Shown here one piece after another: positions 55,677 through 63,712 of a stretch of DNA of 64,000 bases. The notes under the pieces are model-generated. The model was given only the letters and a program-made list of their open reading frames with translations. It did not search any database and was not told the origin of the DNA. The stretch comes from Litoreibacter halocynthiae (GTDB taxonomy: Bacteria > Pseudomonadota > Alphaproteobacteria > Rhodobacterales > Rhodobacteraceae), in NCBI RefSeq assembly GCF_004365635.1, contig NZ_SOBH01000001.1:1414085-1478084 (forward strand). The letters are read 5' to 3'. Position numbers and translations under genes: made by a program. The number at the start of each line of letters is the position of its first letter. Position 1 is the first letter of the stretch.

Positions 55677-56797
55677 GCGACGACGCCCTCCCCAGCTCCG
55701 ACCAGATCGACGGCGCCCCCCACCCGCGCGAAACCGCGACGCTGGTGGGCCAGCATGTGGCCGAGGAGAACTTCCTTGAAGCTTTCAACGGCGACCGCCT
55801 GCATCACGCATGGATGATCACCGGCCCGCGTGGCGTCGGCAAAGCCACGCTGGCGTGGAAGCTGGCGAAGTTTCTGCTGGCAAATCCGCCGGTGGATGCA
55901 AACGACATGTTCGGCGCACCACCCGCGCCTACTACGTTAGACACGGACCCAAGCCACCCGATTGCCGCCCGCATGAACGCTGGCAGCGAGCCGGGGTTGT
56001 TCGTGCTGAAACGCCCGTATGACGAGGACAAAAAGAAGTTCAAACAGCAGATCACCGTCGACGAGGTGCGCAAGCTCAAGGGCTTTTTCTCCCTCTCCGC
56101 CACCGAGGGCGGCCGCCGCATCGTCATCGTGGATGCCGCCGACGACATGAACGTCTCTGCCGCCAACGCCCTGTTGAAGGTGTTGGAGGAGCCGCCCGCC
56201 GACGCGCTGTTGTTCTTGATCAGCCACCAACCGTCGCGGCTTCTGCCCACGATCCGGTCGCGCTGCCGCGAGTTGCGCTGTGTGACCCTTGACGCCGACC
56301 ATATGTCCGCCGCCCTGACCGCCACGGGGGCCGATATCGGTACGCATGGTTCGGCGCTGGCCGAACTGTCCGGCGGTTCTGTGGGTGAAGCATTGCGGAT
56401 GCTAAATCTTGGCGGGCTAGAGGTCTATGCCGACCTTGTCGCGCTCGCCGCCAGTTTTCCGAAGCTGGATCGCACGCTAATGATTGCACTTGGTGAGAAG
56501 GCCGCCGCCCGCGGTCAGGAAGCCCGCTACGAGTTGATGCTGCGCCTCGCTGACGTATTGCTCGCCCGCCTTGCGCGCGCCGGTCTGGGCCAGCCTCAGA
56601 CAGAGGCTGCGCGCGGTGAGTTGGAAATGCTCGCCCGTCTGTCGCCCGATGCGAACGCAGCGCGCGCATGGGCCTCCGTGTCGGCCGATATCTCCGCCCG
56701 CGCGCAACACGGGCGTGCGGTGAACCTTGACCCTTCCGCGCTGGTCATTGATATGGTTCTGGCAATGAACGAAGTGGCCGCGAAAACCGCGGCCTGA
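55673..56797 (+). CDS. holB: DNA polymerase III delta' subunit
   Basis: This is a 374-residue clamp-loader subunit. Walker A-like GPRGVGKAT is near residue 51; the zinc-finger Cys typical of enterobacterial HolB are absent, as often in alphaproteobacteria. Central NALLKVLEEPPADALLFLISH and RLLPTIRSRCREL are highly conserved. It starts within the tmk stop (ATGA). The tmk-holB-tatD order is conserved in many bacteria. Confidence 0.93.
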   Translation: MSDDALPSSDQIDGAPHPRETATLVGQHVAEENFLEAFNGDRLHHAWMITGPRGVGKATLAWKLAKFLLANPPVDANDMFGAPPAPTTLDTDPSHPIAARMNAGSEPGLFVLKRPYDEDKKKFKQQITVDEVRKLKGFFSLSATEGGRRIVIVDAADDMNVSAANALLKVLEEPPADALLFLISHQPSRLLPTIRSRCRELRCVTLDADHMSAALTATGADIGTHGSALAELSGGSVGEALRMLNLGGLEVYADLVALAASFPKLDRTLMIALGEKAAARGQEARYELMLRLADVLLARLARAGLGQPQTEAARGELEMLARLSPDANAARAWASVSADISARAQHGRAVNLDPSALVIDMVLAMNEVAAKTAA

Positions 56798-56808
56798 CGA
56801 GGCCGAGA

Positions 56809-57594
56809 ATGAGCACGCCCCAAATTACCGACAGTCACTGCCATCTCGACTTCCCCGATTTCGAGGGCGAACTGCCCGATATCATCGCTCGCGCCCATGA
56901 CGCAGGCGTGACGCGGATGGTGACGATCTGCACGAAGCTGCGGTTGGAGCCACAGGTCCGCGCCATCGCGGAGGCGCATCCTTCCGTCTACTATGCCGCC
57001 GGCACCCATCCGATGAGTGCAGCCGATGAGCCGCTGGCCACGGTGGACGAGTTGGTGAAGCTGGCCGAGCATCCCAAATTCGTCGGCATCGGCGAGACGG
57101 GGCTGGACTACCACTACACCGCCGAGAGCAAGGACATTCAGCAACAAAGCCTGCGCGTGCATATTGAGGCCGCGCGGCAGACCAAACTGCCGCTCATCAT
57201 CCACGCCCGCGCAGCGGATGACGACATGGCCCGCATCCTGACGGAGGAACACAAAAAGGGCGGGTATGCCTGCGTCATGCACTGCTTTTCGTCCACGAAG
57301 GAACTGGCTGAGGCCGCGCTTGATCTGGGCTTCTACCTGTCCATGTCCGGCATCGCCGCCTTCCCCAAGTCCCAAGAGTTGCGCGACATCTTCGCCGCCG
57401 CGCCGGTGGACCGCATTCTTGTCGAGACCGACGCGCCCTACCTCGCCCCGCCCCCCTATCGCGGCAAACGAAACGAGCCGGGCTATACGGCCCACACGGC
57501 CAAGGTGGGCGCGGAGGTTTTCAGCATGGACTACCCTGACTTCGCCACGCAAACGCAGGCCAATTTCGAACGCTTGTTCTGGAAAGCCAAATGA
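56809..57594 (+). CDS. tatD: TatD family metal-dependent deoxyribonuclease
   Basis: This is a 261-residue TIM-barrel hydrolase. Metal ligands are in DSHCHLDF (two His), GETGLDYHY (Glu), IIHARAADDDM (His), MHCFSST (His) and VETDAPYLAP (Asp). Members act as 3'-5' DNases in repair. It follows holB by 11 nt and overlaps the next gene by 4 nt. Family length and motifs are complete. Confidence 0.94.
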   Translation: MSTPQITDSHCHLDFPDFEGELPDIIARAHDAGVTRMVTICTKLRLEPQVRAIAEAHPSVYYAAGTHPMSAADEPLATVDELVKLAEHPKFVGIGETGLDYHYTAESKDIQQQSLRVHIEAARQTKLPLIIHARAADDDMARILTEEHKKGGYACVMHCFSSTKELAEAALDLGFYLSMSGIAAFPKSQELRDIFAAAPVDRILVETDAPYLAPPPYRGKRNEPGYTAHTAKVGAEVFSMDYPDFATQTQANFERLFWKAK

Positions 57595-58385
57595 AGCGCC
57601 GGTTCACCATATTGGGCTGCGGCTCCTCTGGTGGGGTGCCGCGACTTGGCGGGCATTGGGGGGATTGTGACTCCAACAACCCGAAAAACCGCCGCCGCCG
57701 TTGTTCCCTGCTGATCGAGCAAATCGGTCCCGAAGGCACCACCTCCGTGTTGATCGACACCTCACCCGACCTGCGTTCGCAGCTTCTGGACGCAAATGTC
57801 GGCCGCTTGGACGGGGTGGTCTACACCCATTCCCACGCCGACCATGTGCATGGCATCGACGACCTGCGGATGATCGTGTTCAACATGAAGGAACGTCTGA
57901 AGGTCTGGGCGGACGGTGACACAACCAACAGCCTGATCGCACGCTTCGGCTATGCCTTCGTGCAACCCGAAGGTTCTCCCTATCCGCCAATCCTGACATT
58001 GAAGTCGATCAAAGGACTGATCGAGGTCAAAGGCCCCGGTGGCACCATCCCGCTGGCCCCGTTCAGGGCGAACCACGGCACAATTGACGCCTTGGGTTTC
58101 CGTATCGGTGGGCTGGCCTATTTGCCGGACGTGGCAGAGTTCTACGACGAGACATGGGCGGCCTTACAGGGCCTCGACTGTTTTATCATCGACGCCCTGC
58201 GCCGCGCACCGCATCCCAGTCACTCGCATCTGGAAAACACCCTGGGATGGATCGAGAAGCTGGCCCCCAAACGCGCGGTCATCACCAACATGCATATCGA
58301 CCTCGACTATGCGACGGTCGAGGCCGAAACAGCCGACAACGTCACCCCTGCTTATGACGGCATGACGATCGAATACGACCTTTAG
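57591..58385 (+). CDS. MBL-fold metallo-hydrolase (PhnP-like)
   Basis: This is a 264-residue metallo-beta-lactamase-fold protein. GCGSSGGVPRLGG near the start is typical of the PhnP/YcbI group; metal ligands are in THSHADHVHGIDD and later HSHLENTLG and NMHIDLDY. PhnP is a cyclic phosphodiesterase; related proteins are RNase Z-like. No phn genes lie nearby, and this gene next to tatD is a conserved arrangement in alphaproteobacteria, so the substrate is open. Confidence 0.9.
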   Translation: MKRRFTILGCGSSGGVPRLGGHWGDCDSNNPKNRRRRCSLLIEQIGPEGTTSVLIDTSPDLRSQLLDANVGRLDGVVYTHSHADHVHGIDDLRMIVFNMKERLKVWADGDTTNSLIARFGYAFVQPEGSPYPPILTLKSIKGLIEVKGPGGTIPLAPFRANHGTIDALGFRIGGLAYLPDVAEFYDETWAALQGLDCFIIDALRRAPHPSHSHLENTLGWIEKLAPKRAVITNMHIDLDYATVEAETADNVTPAYDGMTIEYDL

Positions 58386-59315
58386 ATGGGGGCGTTGCTG
58401 GAAGTCATCCTGCCAGTGTTTCTGGTCATCGGCGCGGGATACATCGCGGTCAAACGCGACCTTTTCTCGAACGAGGGCGCGGATGCGCTGATGAAGTTCA
58501 CCCAAAGTTTCGCCATCCCATGCCTGTTGTTTCGCGGCATCGCGGAGCTGGAGTTGGGTGCATATTTCGAGCCGCGCCTGCTCGCGTCCTACTACCTGCC
58601 CGCCATCGCTGGGTTTACCCTTGGCACGCTCGGCGCGCGCCTGATCTTCGGACGACCTTGGGAGGACAGCATCGCCATCGGCTTTTGCTGCCTGTTCTCC
58701 AACGCCGTGCTGCTGGGCCTGCCGATCACCGAGCGCGCCTATGGCGAGGGCTCCCTGTCACCGAACTATGCCATCATCGCCGTCAACGCGCCGATCTGCT
58801 ACGGCATCGGCATCACCGCGATGGAGGTGGTGCGCAACAAGGGCGGCGGGCTGTGGCACACGGCAAAGGCCGTCTGGCGGGCGATCACCCATAACGCGCT
58901 GATTATCGGGATCGCGTTGGGCTTTGTGGTCAACATCACCTCCCTGCCCCTTCCCGGCGTCTTGATCGATGCCATCGACCTGATGATCCGCGCGGCGCTG
59001 CCTGCGGCGATCTTCGGGCTGGGCGGTGTACTGGCCCGTTACAAGCTGGAAGGCGACACCGGTCCGGTGATCATGGTCTGCGCGCTGATGCTTGTCGTCC
59101 AGCCAAGCCTGACATGGCTCGTCGCTGGGGCTACGGGTGTCGGAACCGGTGCGTTCCGCTCAGTCGTGCTGACATCGGCCATGGCGCCGGGGGTGAATGC
59201 TTATGTGTTCGCCAACATGTATGGCGTCGGCAAACGGGTTGCGGCATCGGCAGTCCTGATCTCGACCGCGCTGTCGGTGCTTACGCTGTGGGTGTGGCTG
59301 GCACTTTTGCCCTAG
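58386..59315 (+). CDS. AEC family transporter
   Basis: This is a 309-residue membrane protein with ten hydrophobic segments (Mem_trans/auxin efflux carrier family), with ILPVFLVIGAGYIAVKRDLFSNEGADAL at the N terminus and FGLGGVLARYKLEGD around helix 7. Bacterial relatives carry malonate, malate or related acids. It starts on the base after the upstream stop, so it is the last gene of the string. Its final 35 bp overlap the convergent Hint-domain gene. Confidence 0.88.
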   Translation: MGALLEVILPVFLVIGAGYIAVKRDLFSNEGADALMKFTQSFAIPCLLFRGIAELELGAYFEPRLLASYYLPAIAGFTLGTLGARLIFGRPWEDSIAIGFCCLFSNAVLLGLPITERAYGEGSLSPNYAIIAVNAPICYGIGITAMEVVRNKGGGLWHTAKAVWRAITHNALIIGIALGFVVNITSLPLPGVLIDAIDLMIRAALPAAIFGLGGVLARYKLEGDTGPVIMVCALMLVVQPSLTWLVAGATGVGTGAFRSVVLTSAMAPGVNAYVFANMYGVGKRVAASAVLISTALSVLTLWVWLALLP

Positions 59316-59889
59316 TGTAGGACCGCAAAAGCACCTGCGCCTCGTGTTCCGCCAAGGGTGGGAAGGCGAGCTTGTCGGAGCTGGGACGGTCGGTTGCCCC
59401 GCGTGCACCCATCTGGGAGCTTTCAACCGGAACCCGCTCGGCGAAGATGATGTGATGCGCGTCGAAGTCCAGATACGCATAGCGCACCATGCCGCCGATA
59501 TCGCGGATCACATCCACGTTGTTGACGAAGTCCCGCGCAGCGACCAGCACCTCCCACTCACCGAACAGCAAGTCCGGCTGCCATCCGGCAAACCGGATCC
59601 GGTGACCGGCAGTGACACATAGGTCGTGTTCGTTGTTGAGCGTTCCTGCCTTGAAGCGGATCGGGGCCGCGTCATCCAACGCCTCGAAACGGCGGACACC
59701 CATTGCGCGCACGGGCTGCGCCCCGTGATCCAGCGTCTCGACCAAGTCACCCACCTTAAGGTCTTGGATCAACCGGTCGCCCCTCGGCGTCAGGACATGC
59801 GTGCCGAGGGCAAAGCACGGCTTACTAGCGCGCGCCCGAGATACTGAAAGCTTGGTCTCTTGTGAAATCTGAACCAGATGGCGCTGCAT
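59281..59889 (-). CDS. Hint (Hedgehog/intein) domain protein
   Basis: This is a 202-residue protein that is nearly all Hint_2 domain. The N-terminal nucleophile is C25 in KPCFALGTHVLTPRGDRLIQDLKVGDLVETLDHG; VTAGHRIRF holds the block B His and DFDAHHIIFAERVPVES the C-terminal block. Rhodobacterales often carry such domains, fused to secreted repeat proteins or alone. Here there is no other domain and no signal peptide, so its target is unknown. AGAGG precedes the ATG. Confidence 0.85.
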   Translation of the reverse strand: MQRHLVQISQETKLSVSRARASKPCFALGTHVLTPRGDRLIQDLKVGDLVETLDHGAQPVRAMGVRRFEALDDAAPIRFKAGTLNNEHDLCVTAGHRIRFAGWQPDLLFGEWEVLVAARDFVNNVDVIRDIGGMVRYAYLDFDAHHIIFAERVPVESSQMGARGATDRPSSDKLAFPPLAEHEAQVLLRSYTRAKVPATPTA

Positions 59890-60169
59890 AAAAACCTCTA
59901 GAAAAACACGTCTTGTCACCGTCCTAGGGGTCAACTTTGTCTCAATACTGGCCGCCGATGCGCCAAGCATGTCAATTCAATGACAAATCACGAAATCGAC
60001 GAAACGGAGTGTTTCCAAAGCTGTCGACTTGCACGTGTGAGCGGCTTGGCCGTCAAATGAGCTATCTGTTGCCAAATAATCAATCCGCATTGCCAGGCTG
60101 ATCCTTGGCTATAGGTAAACTGCGCTGGCTGGGTTATGATCAGGCGTTCTTCCAGCCAAGGTTATTTCC

Positions 60170-61147
60170 ATGAATATTTCCGCATTCTTTCGCCGCTCGT
60201 GCATGTTGCTTCCGGTTCTTCTGGCACCGATGATCGCACCACAAGTCGCCGATGCCCAAAGCTACAACTATTCAATGGACCCGCGTTCCGAGGCGTCCGG
60301 GCAGATTGTCGGCTCTGACATCGCCAGCTTCCGAAATGCCATCGCCAACCGTCGCAGCGGCACGGCACAGCCATCTGTGCGCCAGGACGACACCAGCCTG
60401 ACTGGTGGCACGGCACCGACTTGGGGCGGCATTTCCTCGGCATGGGCTTCCGTCGATGCCAAGCGCCTGAGCGGCACCTATTCCGGCAACTCCGCCAACG
60501 TGATTTTCGGGGCCGACACCCTGCTGGGCGACTCCTTCGTGGTGGGGCTGATCGGGGGCTATAACCGCTCCACGGTAACTGTGCCCGGCACCCAAAAGAT
60601 TAAAGCCAAAGGCTTCTCCGTCGGGCCCTATTTCTCCGCACGTCTGTCCGACTCGCTCAGCCTTGACGGTTTCATCGGCTTCGGAAAACCCGATTATGAC
60701 ATCGACGGGGGCAAGTTCTCCGGTGAAAAGACCTTCGGCAACCTGACTCTGACTGGCAGCATCCCGCTTCAAAGCGCCGAATTGTCGCCGTTCATCAGCG
60801 TGGCCTCTGTCCGCGAAAAACTCCCTGCCTTTAGCAGCGTCGTCCCCGTCGTGCTCTATGGCGCGACCGAGATCAAAAGTTTCGTCGCCACCGTCGGCAC
60901 AGGCGTCCACTACAACGCCATCGACAAAGGCAACCTGACCTATCTGCCCAATGCCGGTTTCGAGATCGACTATGTCCGCAACGATGACGGCTTCGGCAAT
61001 GTCGACAGCTTCACCACTCCGCGCATCAGCGGCGGCGTGACCATCATCAGTGACACAGGTGCGTTGAACCTCGGCGCGAACGTGTCTCGCACGTCCGAGG
61101 GCACGACAACCATCGGCGCAAGTGCTGGCTATTTCTGGCAGTTCTAA
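60170..61147 (+). CDS. Outer-membrane beta-barrel protein (autotransporter-like)
   Basis: This is a 325-residue protein with a Sec signal peptide (cleavage near residue 29, ADA|QS). After a linker of about 70 residues it has a beta-barrel-like region (about 85-325) with repeated alternating strands, and it ends with Phe (GYFWQF), the outer-membrane assembly signature. It is like autotransporter barrel domains but without a passenger. It ends 231 bp before the integrase and is probably the last core-genome gene on this side. Confidence 0.85.
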   Translation: MNISAFFRRSCMLLPVLLAPMIAPQVADAQSYNYSMDPRSEASGQIVGSDIASFRNAIANRRSGTAQPSVRQDDTSLTGGTAPTWGGISSAWASVDAKRLSGTYSGNSANVIFGADTLLGDSFVVGLIGGYNRSTVTVPGTQKIKAKGFSVGPYFSARLSDSLSLDGFIGFGKPDYDIDGGKFSGEKTFGNLTLTGSIPLQSAELSPFISVASVREKLPAFSSVVPVVLYGATEIKSFVATVGTGVHYNAIDKGNLTYLPNAGFEIDYVRNDDGFGNVDSFTTPRISGGVTIISDTGALNLGANVSRTSEGTTTIGASAGYFWQF

Positions 61148-61219
61148 GGGGGGGCGCTGTTTTCGGTTTAAGAACACAGCCATAACCCTGTGAACAATTC
61201 AAACCGGATTTTCGGAGAA

Positions 61220-61236
61220 TGGTGCGGTCGGAGCGC
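61220..61236 (-). other. tRNA 3'-end-like remnant, candidate att site
   Basis: On the minus strand the sequence reads as a tRNA 3' end: CTCCGACCGC-A-CCA, with a seven-base acceptor arm of the GCGGTCG type, discriminator A and CCA. No full tRNA can be built here. It lies between the last core gene and the integrase, the expected place for the displaced target end of a tRNA-integrating element. The match is short, so chance is possible. Confidence 0.35.
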
Positions 61237-61317
61237 ATTGTAACCCTATATCTTGGGGTTCCACGGTGTATCGCCCAGCGCACTTTTTCCATATTTATAT
61301 AAGTTTTGTCGCACATC

Positions 61318-61374
61318 GGTGTTCCATGGGACACCACCCTATACTATATGTAGAGGGTGGACTTGAGGGTGGAC
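61318..61374. repeat. Nested palindromes and direct repeats before the integrase start
   Basis: Three patterns overlap. GGTGTTCCA/TGGGACACC (61318-61335) is an 18-bp near-perfect palindrome. CCACCCTATAC (61334-61344) and GTAGAGGGTGG (61350-61360) are 11-bp inverted arms with one mismatch around TATAT. GAGGGTGGAC is directly repeated at 61353-61362 and 61365-61374. They end 3 bp before the integrase ATG. This is a typical density for integrase arm sites or an operator for autoregulation. Confidence 0.65.
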
Positions 61375-61377
61375 CGG

Positions 61378-62568
61378 ATGACAAGAGCATTAAACAAGCT
61401 ATCAGCGTCGGCAGTTAAGAACGCCAAGGCGGGCAAACATTCCGATGGCGGCGGGTTATGGTTTGCCGCGAGTGAACAAGCCAAAGGCAAATGGTTTTTG
61501 CGCGTTGTTGTCCATGGGCGGCGGCGTGAAATGGGCTTGGGTGCCTATCCTGCCGTTTCTTTGAAAGAGGCGCGACTGGAGGCCGAGAAATGGCGCGGCG
61601 TCGTGCGCCAAGGCCAAGACCCGATCAAGCTGCGCGACAAACAGGCGCGTGACGCGGCCCGCAACATGCATCTGTTGAATGACATAGCCTTGGACGCCTT
61701 TGAAACCCGTAAGGCCGAATTGAAGGGCGATGGCAAGGCTGGCCGTTGGTTCTCGCCTTTAGAACTGCATGTCCTGCCAAAGTTGGGCAAAGTGCCTGTC
61801 ACCGATATTGACCAGCGCGACATACGGGACACCCTTGCTCCGATCTGGCACGAAAAAGCCAGCACCGCCCAGAAAGCGATGGACCGTCTGGGTATCTGCT
61901 TACGCCACGCGGCGGCGCTGGGCTTGGACGTGGACCTGCAAGCGACCCTAAAAGCCAAGGCGCTCTTGGGCCAGCAACGCCATAAGACGCAAAACGTGCC
62001 TGCCCTACATTGGCATGACGTGCCAGCTTTCTATCAATCGCTCACTGACGGCACGGTGTCGGAACTGGCCCTGCGTTTGCTTATCCTGACTGCGGTTCGA
62101 TCTGCCCCGCTGCGCTTTCTGCATCTGGACCAGATTGACGGTGACACTTGGACCATTCCAGCCGAAGCGATGAAAGGCCGCAAGGACTCCACCAGCGATT
62201 TTCGCGTTCCCCTATCAACAGAGGCGCAAGCCGTGATCGAACAGGCCAAGCCGTTTGCGCGTGACGGGTTCCTTTTCGCGGGCGTCCGGCGCGGCGTTAT
62301 CTCGGACGCCACTATGTCGAAATACATGGACCGTCGCGGCATGAAAGAGAGGCCACATGGGTTTCGTTCGTCGTTTCGGGATTGGGCCGCAGAAGCCACC
62401 AATGCAACACATGAAGTGGCAGAAACCTGCATGGGCCATGTAGTCGGTGGCAAGGTAGAGCGTGCATATCGCCGGACTGATTTTCTAGAGCAACGGCGCA
62501 TTATAATGGAACGTTGGTGTAGCCTGCTTGTGTCGACGTCAGACAATATATTGATTGGGAAATTCTAA
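61378..62568 (+). CDS. Tyrosine-type site-specific integrase, P4 family
   Basis: This is a 396-residue recombinase. Residues 1-80 are a DUF4102-type arm-binding domain (LSASAVKNAKAGKHSDGGGLWF, MGLGAYPAVSLKEARL), then a core-binding helical domain (about 95-190), then the catalytic domain with Arg (TAVRSAPLRFLHLDQID), HGFRSSFRDW (His-Arg), a GHxxGGKVERAYRR box and the nucleophile Tyr in that last segment. ATG 61378 is preferred over a GTG at 61357. The stop overlaps the next start (TAATG). Confidence 0.92.
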   Translation: MTRALNKLSASAVKNAKAGKHSDGGGLWFAASEQAKGKWFLRVVVHGRRREMGLGAYPAVSLKEARLEAEKWRGVVRQGQDPIKLRDKQARDAARNMHLLNDIALDAFETRKAELKGDGKAGRWFSPLELHVLPKLGKVPVTDIDQRDIRDTLAPIWHEKASTAQKAMDRLGICLRHAAALGLDVDLQATLKAKALLGQQRHKTQNVPALHWHDVPAFYQSLTDGTVSELALRLLILTAVRSAPLRFLHLDQIDGDTWTIPAEAMKGRKDSTSDFRVPLSTEAQAVIEQAKPFARDGFLFAGVRRGVISDATMSKYMDRRGMKERPHGFRSSFRDWAAEATNATHEVAETCMGHVVGGKVERAYRRTDFLEQRRIIMERWCSLLVSTSDNILIGKF

Positions 62569-63287
62569 TGAAACTGATGCAGTTGTTTGACGAGACGGAC
62601 GCATTAAAGAGCAACGCAGGCGAACGATTAGTTGCGATTAAATACTATCCCAGTGATGCCCTTGCCAGAGATCAACTAGTCATGTTGCTCGAAACTGAAA
62701 CGAAGCGTGCAAGGACGTTGGGTGCCTCTGAGTATGCACCAAGCGAGCTATCCGCAATGCTAGTAAAGAGTTTGCAGGTTTCAGAAGGCAAGCGGGGTAT
62801 TGCAGGCTTGCTATCTCTTTGCTTACTCATCTTGTTGAAAAAAGGGCTACGTCCAACTCAGTACGCAGCGGCACAAATGACAGAGAAACTAGTTAATGAA
62901 CTCAAGGATGATGACGGTCGCGTTTTCTACAACTCCTATTTTCAGAAGGGCGAACTAGTTAGAAAAAGCTATCGAAACGTAACTGCGCGCAGTGACATTG
63001 AAAAGAGGTTTCGCCATTATAACAGCATAGCGCCCTTAATGGCGGCGAGCATTCTTCACACAATGAATAATAATGTAATTCCATTCCCAGAAGTCATGAA
63101 CCAAGAAATTCCCCGGCTTCTTCGTACCCTTGCGGAGATTGAACGGACTGTGGTTGATGTTTTCCCCGAATACTTCCCTGAGCCTTGGCGAATCGCTGCT
63201 TCATTGCCCAAAAGTATCAGAATGTTGAAACCTTTCGACCTTCCAGCTGATATGCGGAAAGCTTTTGGGGTCAACAGTTTATGGTGA
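62568..63287 (+). CDS. Hypothetical 239-aa protein coupled to the integrase
   Basis: I do not recognise this protein. It is 239 residues, mainly alpha-helical by composition, with one strongly hydrophobic stretch at about residues 78-90 (IAGLLSLCLLILL) flanked by Lys/Arg and a basic region VRKSYRNVTARSDIEKRFRH (131-150). No signal peptide is seen. Base composition is clearly lower in GC than the neighbours and codon use is atypical, which supports foreign origin. The start codon overlaps the integrase stop, so it is translated with the integrase. It could be a cargo, accessory excision or defence protein. Confidence 0.72.
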   Translation: MKLMQLFDETDALKSNAGERLVAIKYYPSDALARDQLVMLLETETKRARTLGASEYAPSELSAMLVKSLQVSEGKRGIAGLLSLCLLILLKKGLRPTQYAAAQMTEKLVNELKDDDGRVFYNSYFQKGELVRKSYRNVTARSDIEKRFRHYNSIAPLMAASILHTMNNNVIPFPEVMNQEIPRLLRTLAEIERTVVDVFPEYFPEPWRIAASLPKSIRMLKPFDLPADMRKAFGVNSLW

Positions 63288-63425
63288 CATTGAAAATCCT
63301 CTACGGTGAGTCCAATTATCCTATAGGGATTTCAAGGGTCCTGTATTTGCGACGAGTCTCAACCATGGTTTGAAGTTTCCATAAAGCAGGGTGAAGCACC
63401 ATCCTGCAGCATGGGGACTTAAAAG

Positions 63426-63599
63426 ATGAAATTCTTATCCTTCAGCGACCTTCAAGCCAAACTCGGTGGTCGAGGCCGCAGCTCGATCTACCGTGACTTT
63501 GGGCCGAATGGTTGGTTGCCCAAACCCACCAAAATTGGTTCTCGCCTGTACTGGAATGAGGCCGATGTAGATGCAGCGATAGCATCTCTTGCGGATTAA
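63426..63599 (+). CDS. AlpA-like excisionase/regulatory protein (57 aa)
   Basis: This short gene encodes a MerR-like HTH: MKFLSFSDLQAKLGGRGRSS, then SIYRDFGPNGWLPKPTKIGS and RLYWNEADVDAAIASLAD. The FSDLQAKLGGRG...IYRD and PKPTKIGSRLYWNEADVD segments match the AlpA/phage_AlpA family used in P4-like elements to promote excision or transcription of the integrase. Length 57 residues is normal for the family. A G-rich site (GGGGA) lies upstream. It supports an active or recent integrative element. Confidence 0.85.
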   Translation: MKFLSFSDLQAKLGGRGRSSIYRDFGPNGWLPKPTKIGSRLYWNEADVDAAIASLAD

Positions 63600-63601
63600 G
63601 A

Positions 63602-63643
63602 CCCGTCCCACCCTGCGCGGTAGCGCTGGGCTAAGGGGACGGG
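63602..63643 (+). promoter_or_regulatory. Structured spacer after the AlpA-like gene
   Basis: CCCGTCCC (63602-63609) pairs with GGGACGGG (63636-63643); inside, CCC/GGG (611-613 with 628-630) and GCGC-GGTA-GCGC (615-626) form a second hairpin. The structure starts 3 nt after the stop codon at 63599. A short AT-rich tract (GAATATATC) follows, without a T-run. It could be a weak terminator or an RNA control element. Confidence 0.5.
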
Positions 63644-63712
63644 AATATATCTTGCACGATATGCCTCACCAATACGCCCAGCGCCGCGCAAATTCAATCG
63701 AAAGGATTGGAT

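Noticed and set aside
59970..59985. TGTCA-N6-TGACA inverted repeat upstream of the Hint gene.
   Set aside because: Five-base arms are too short to distinguish from chance in a region of this length.
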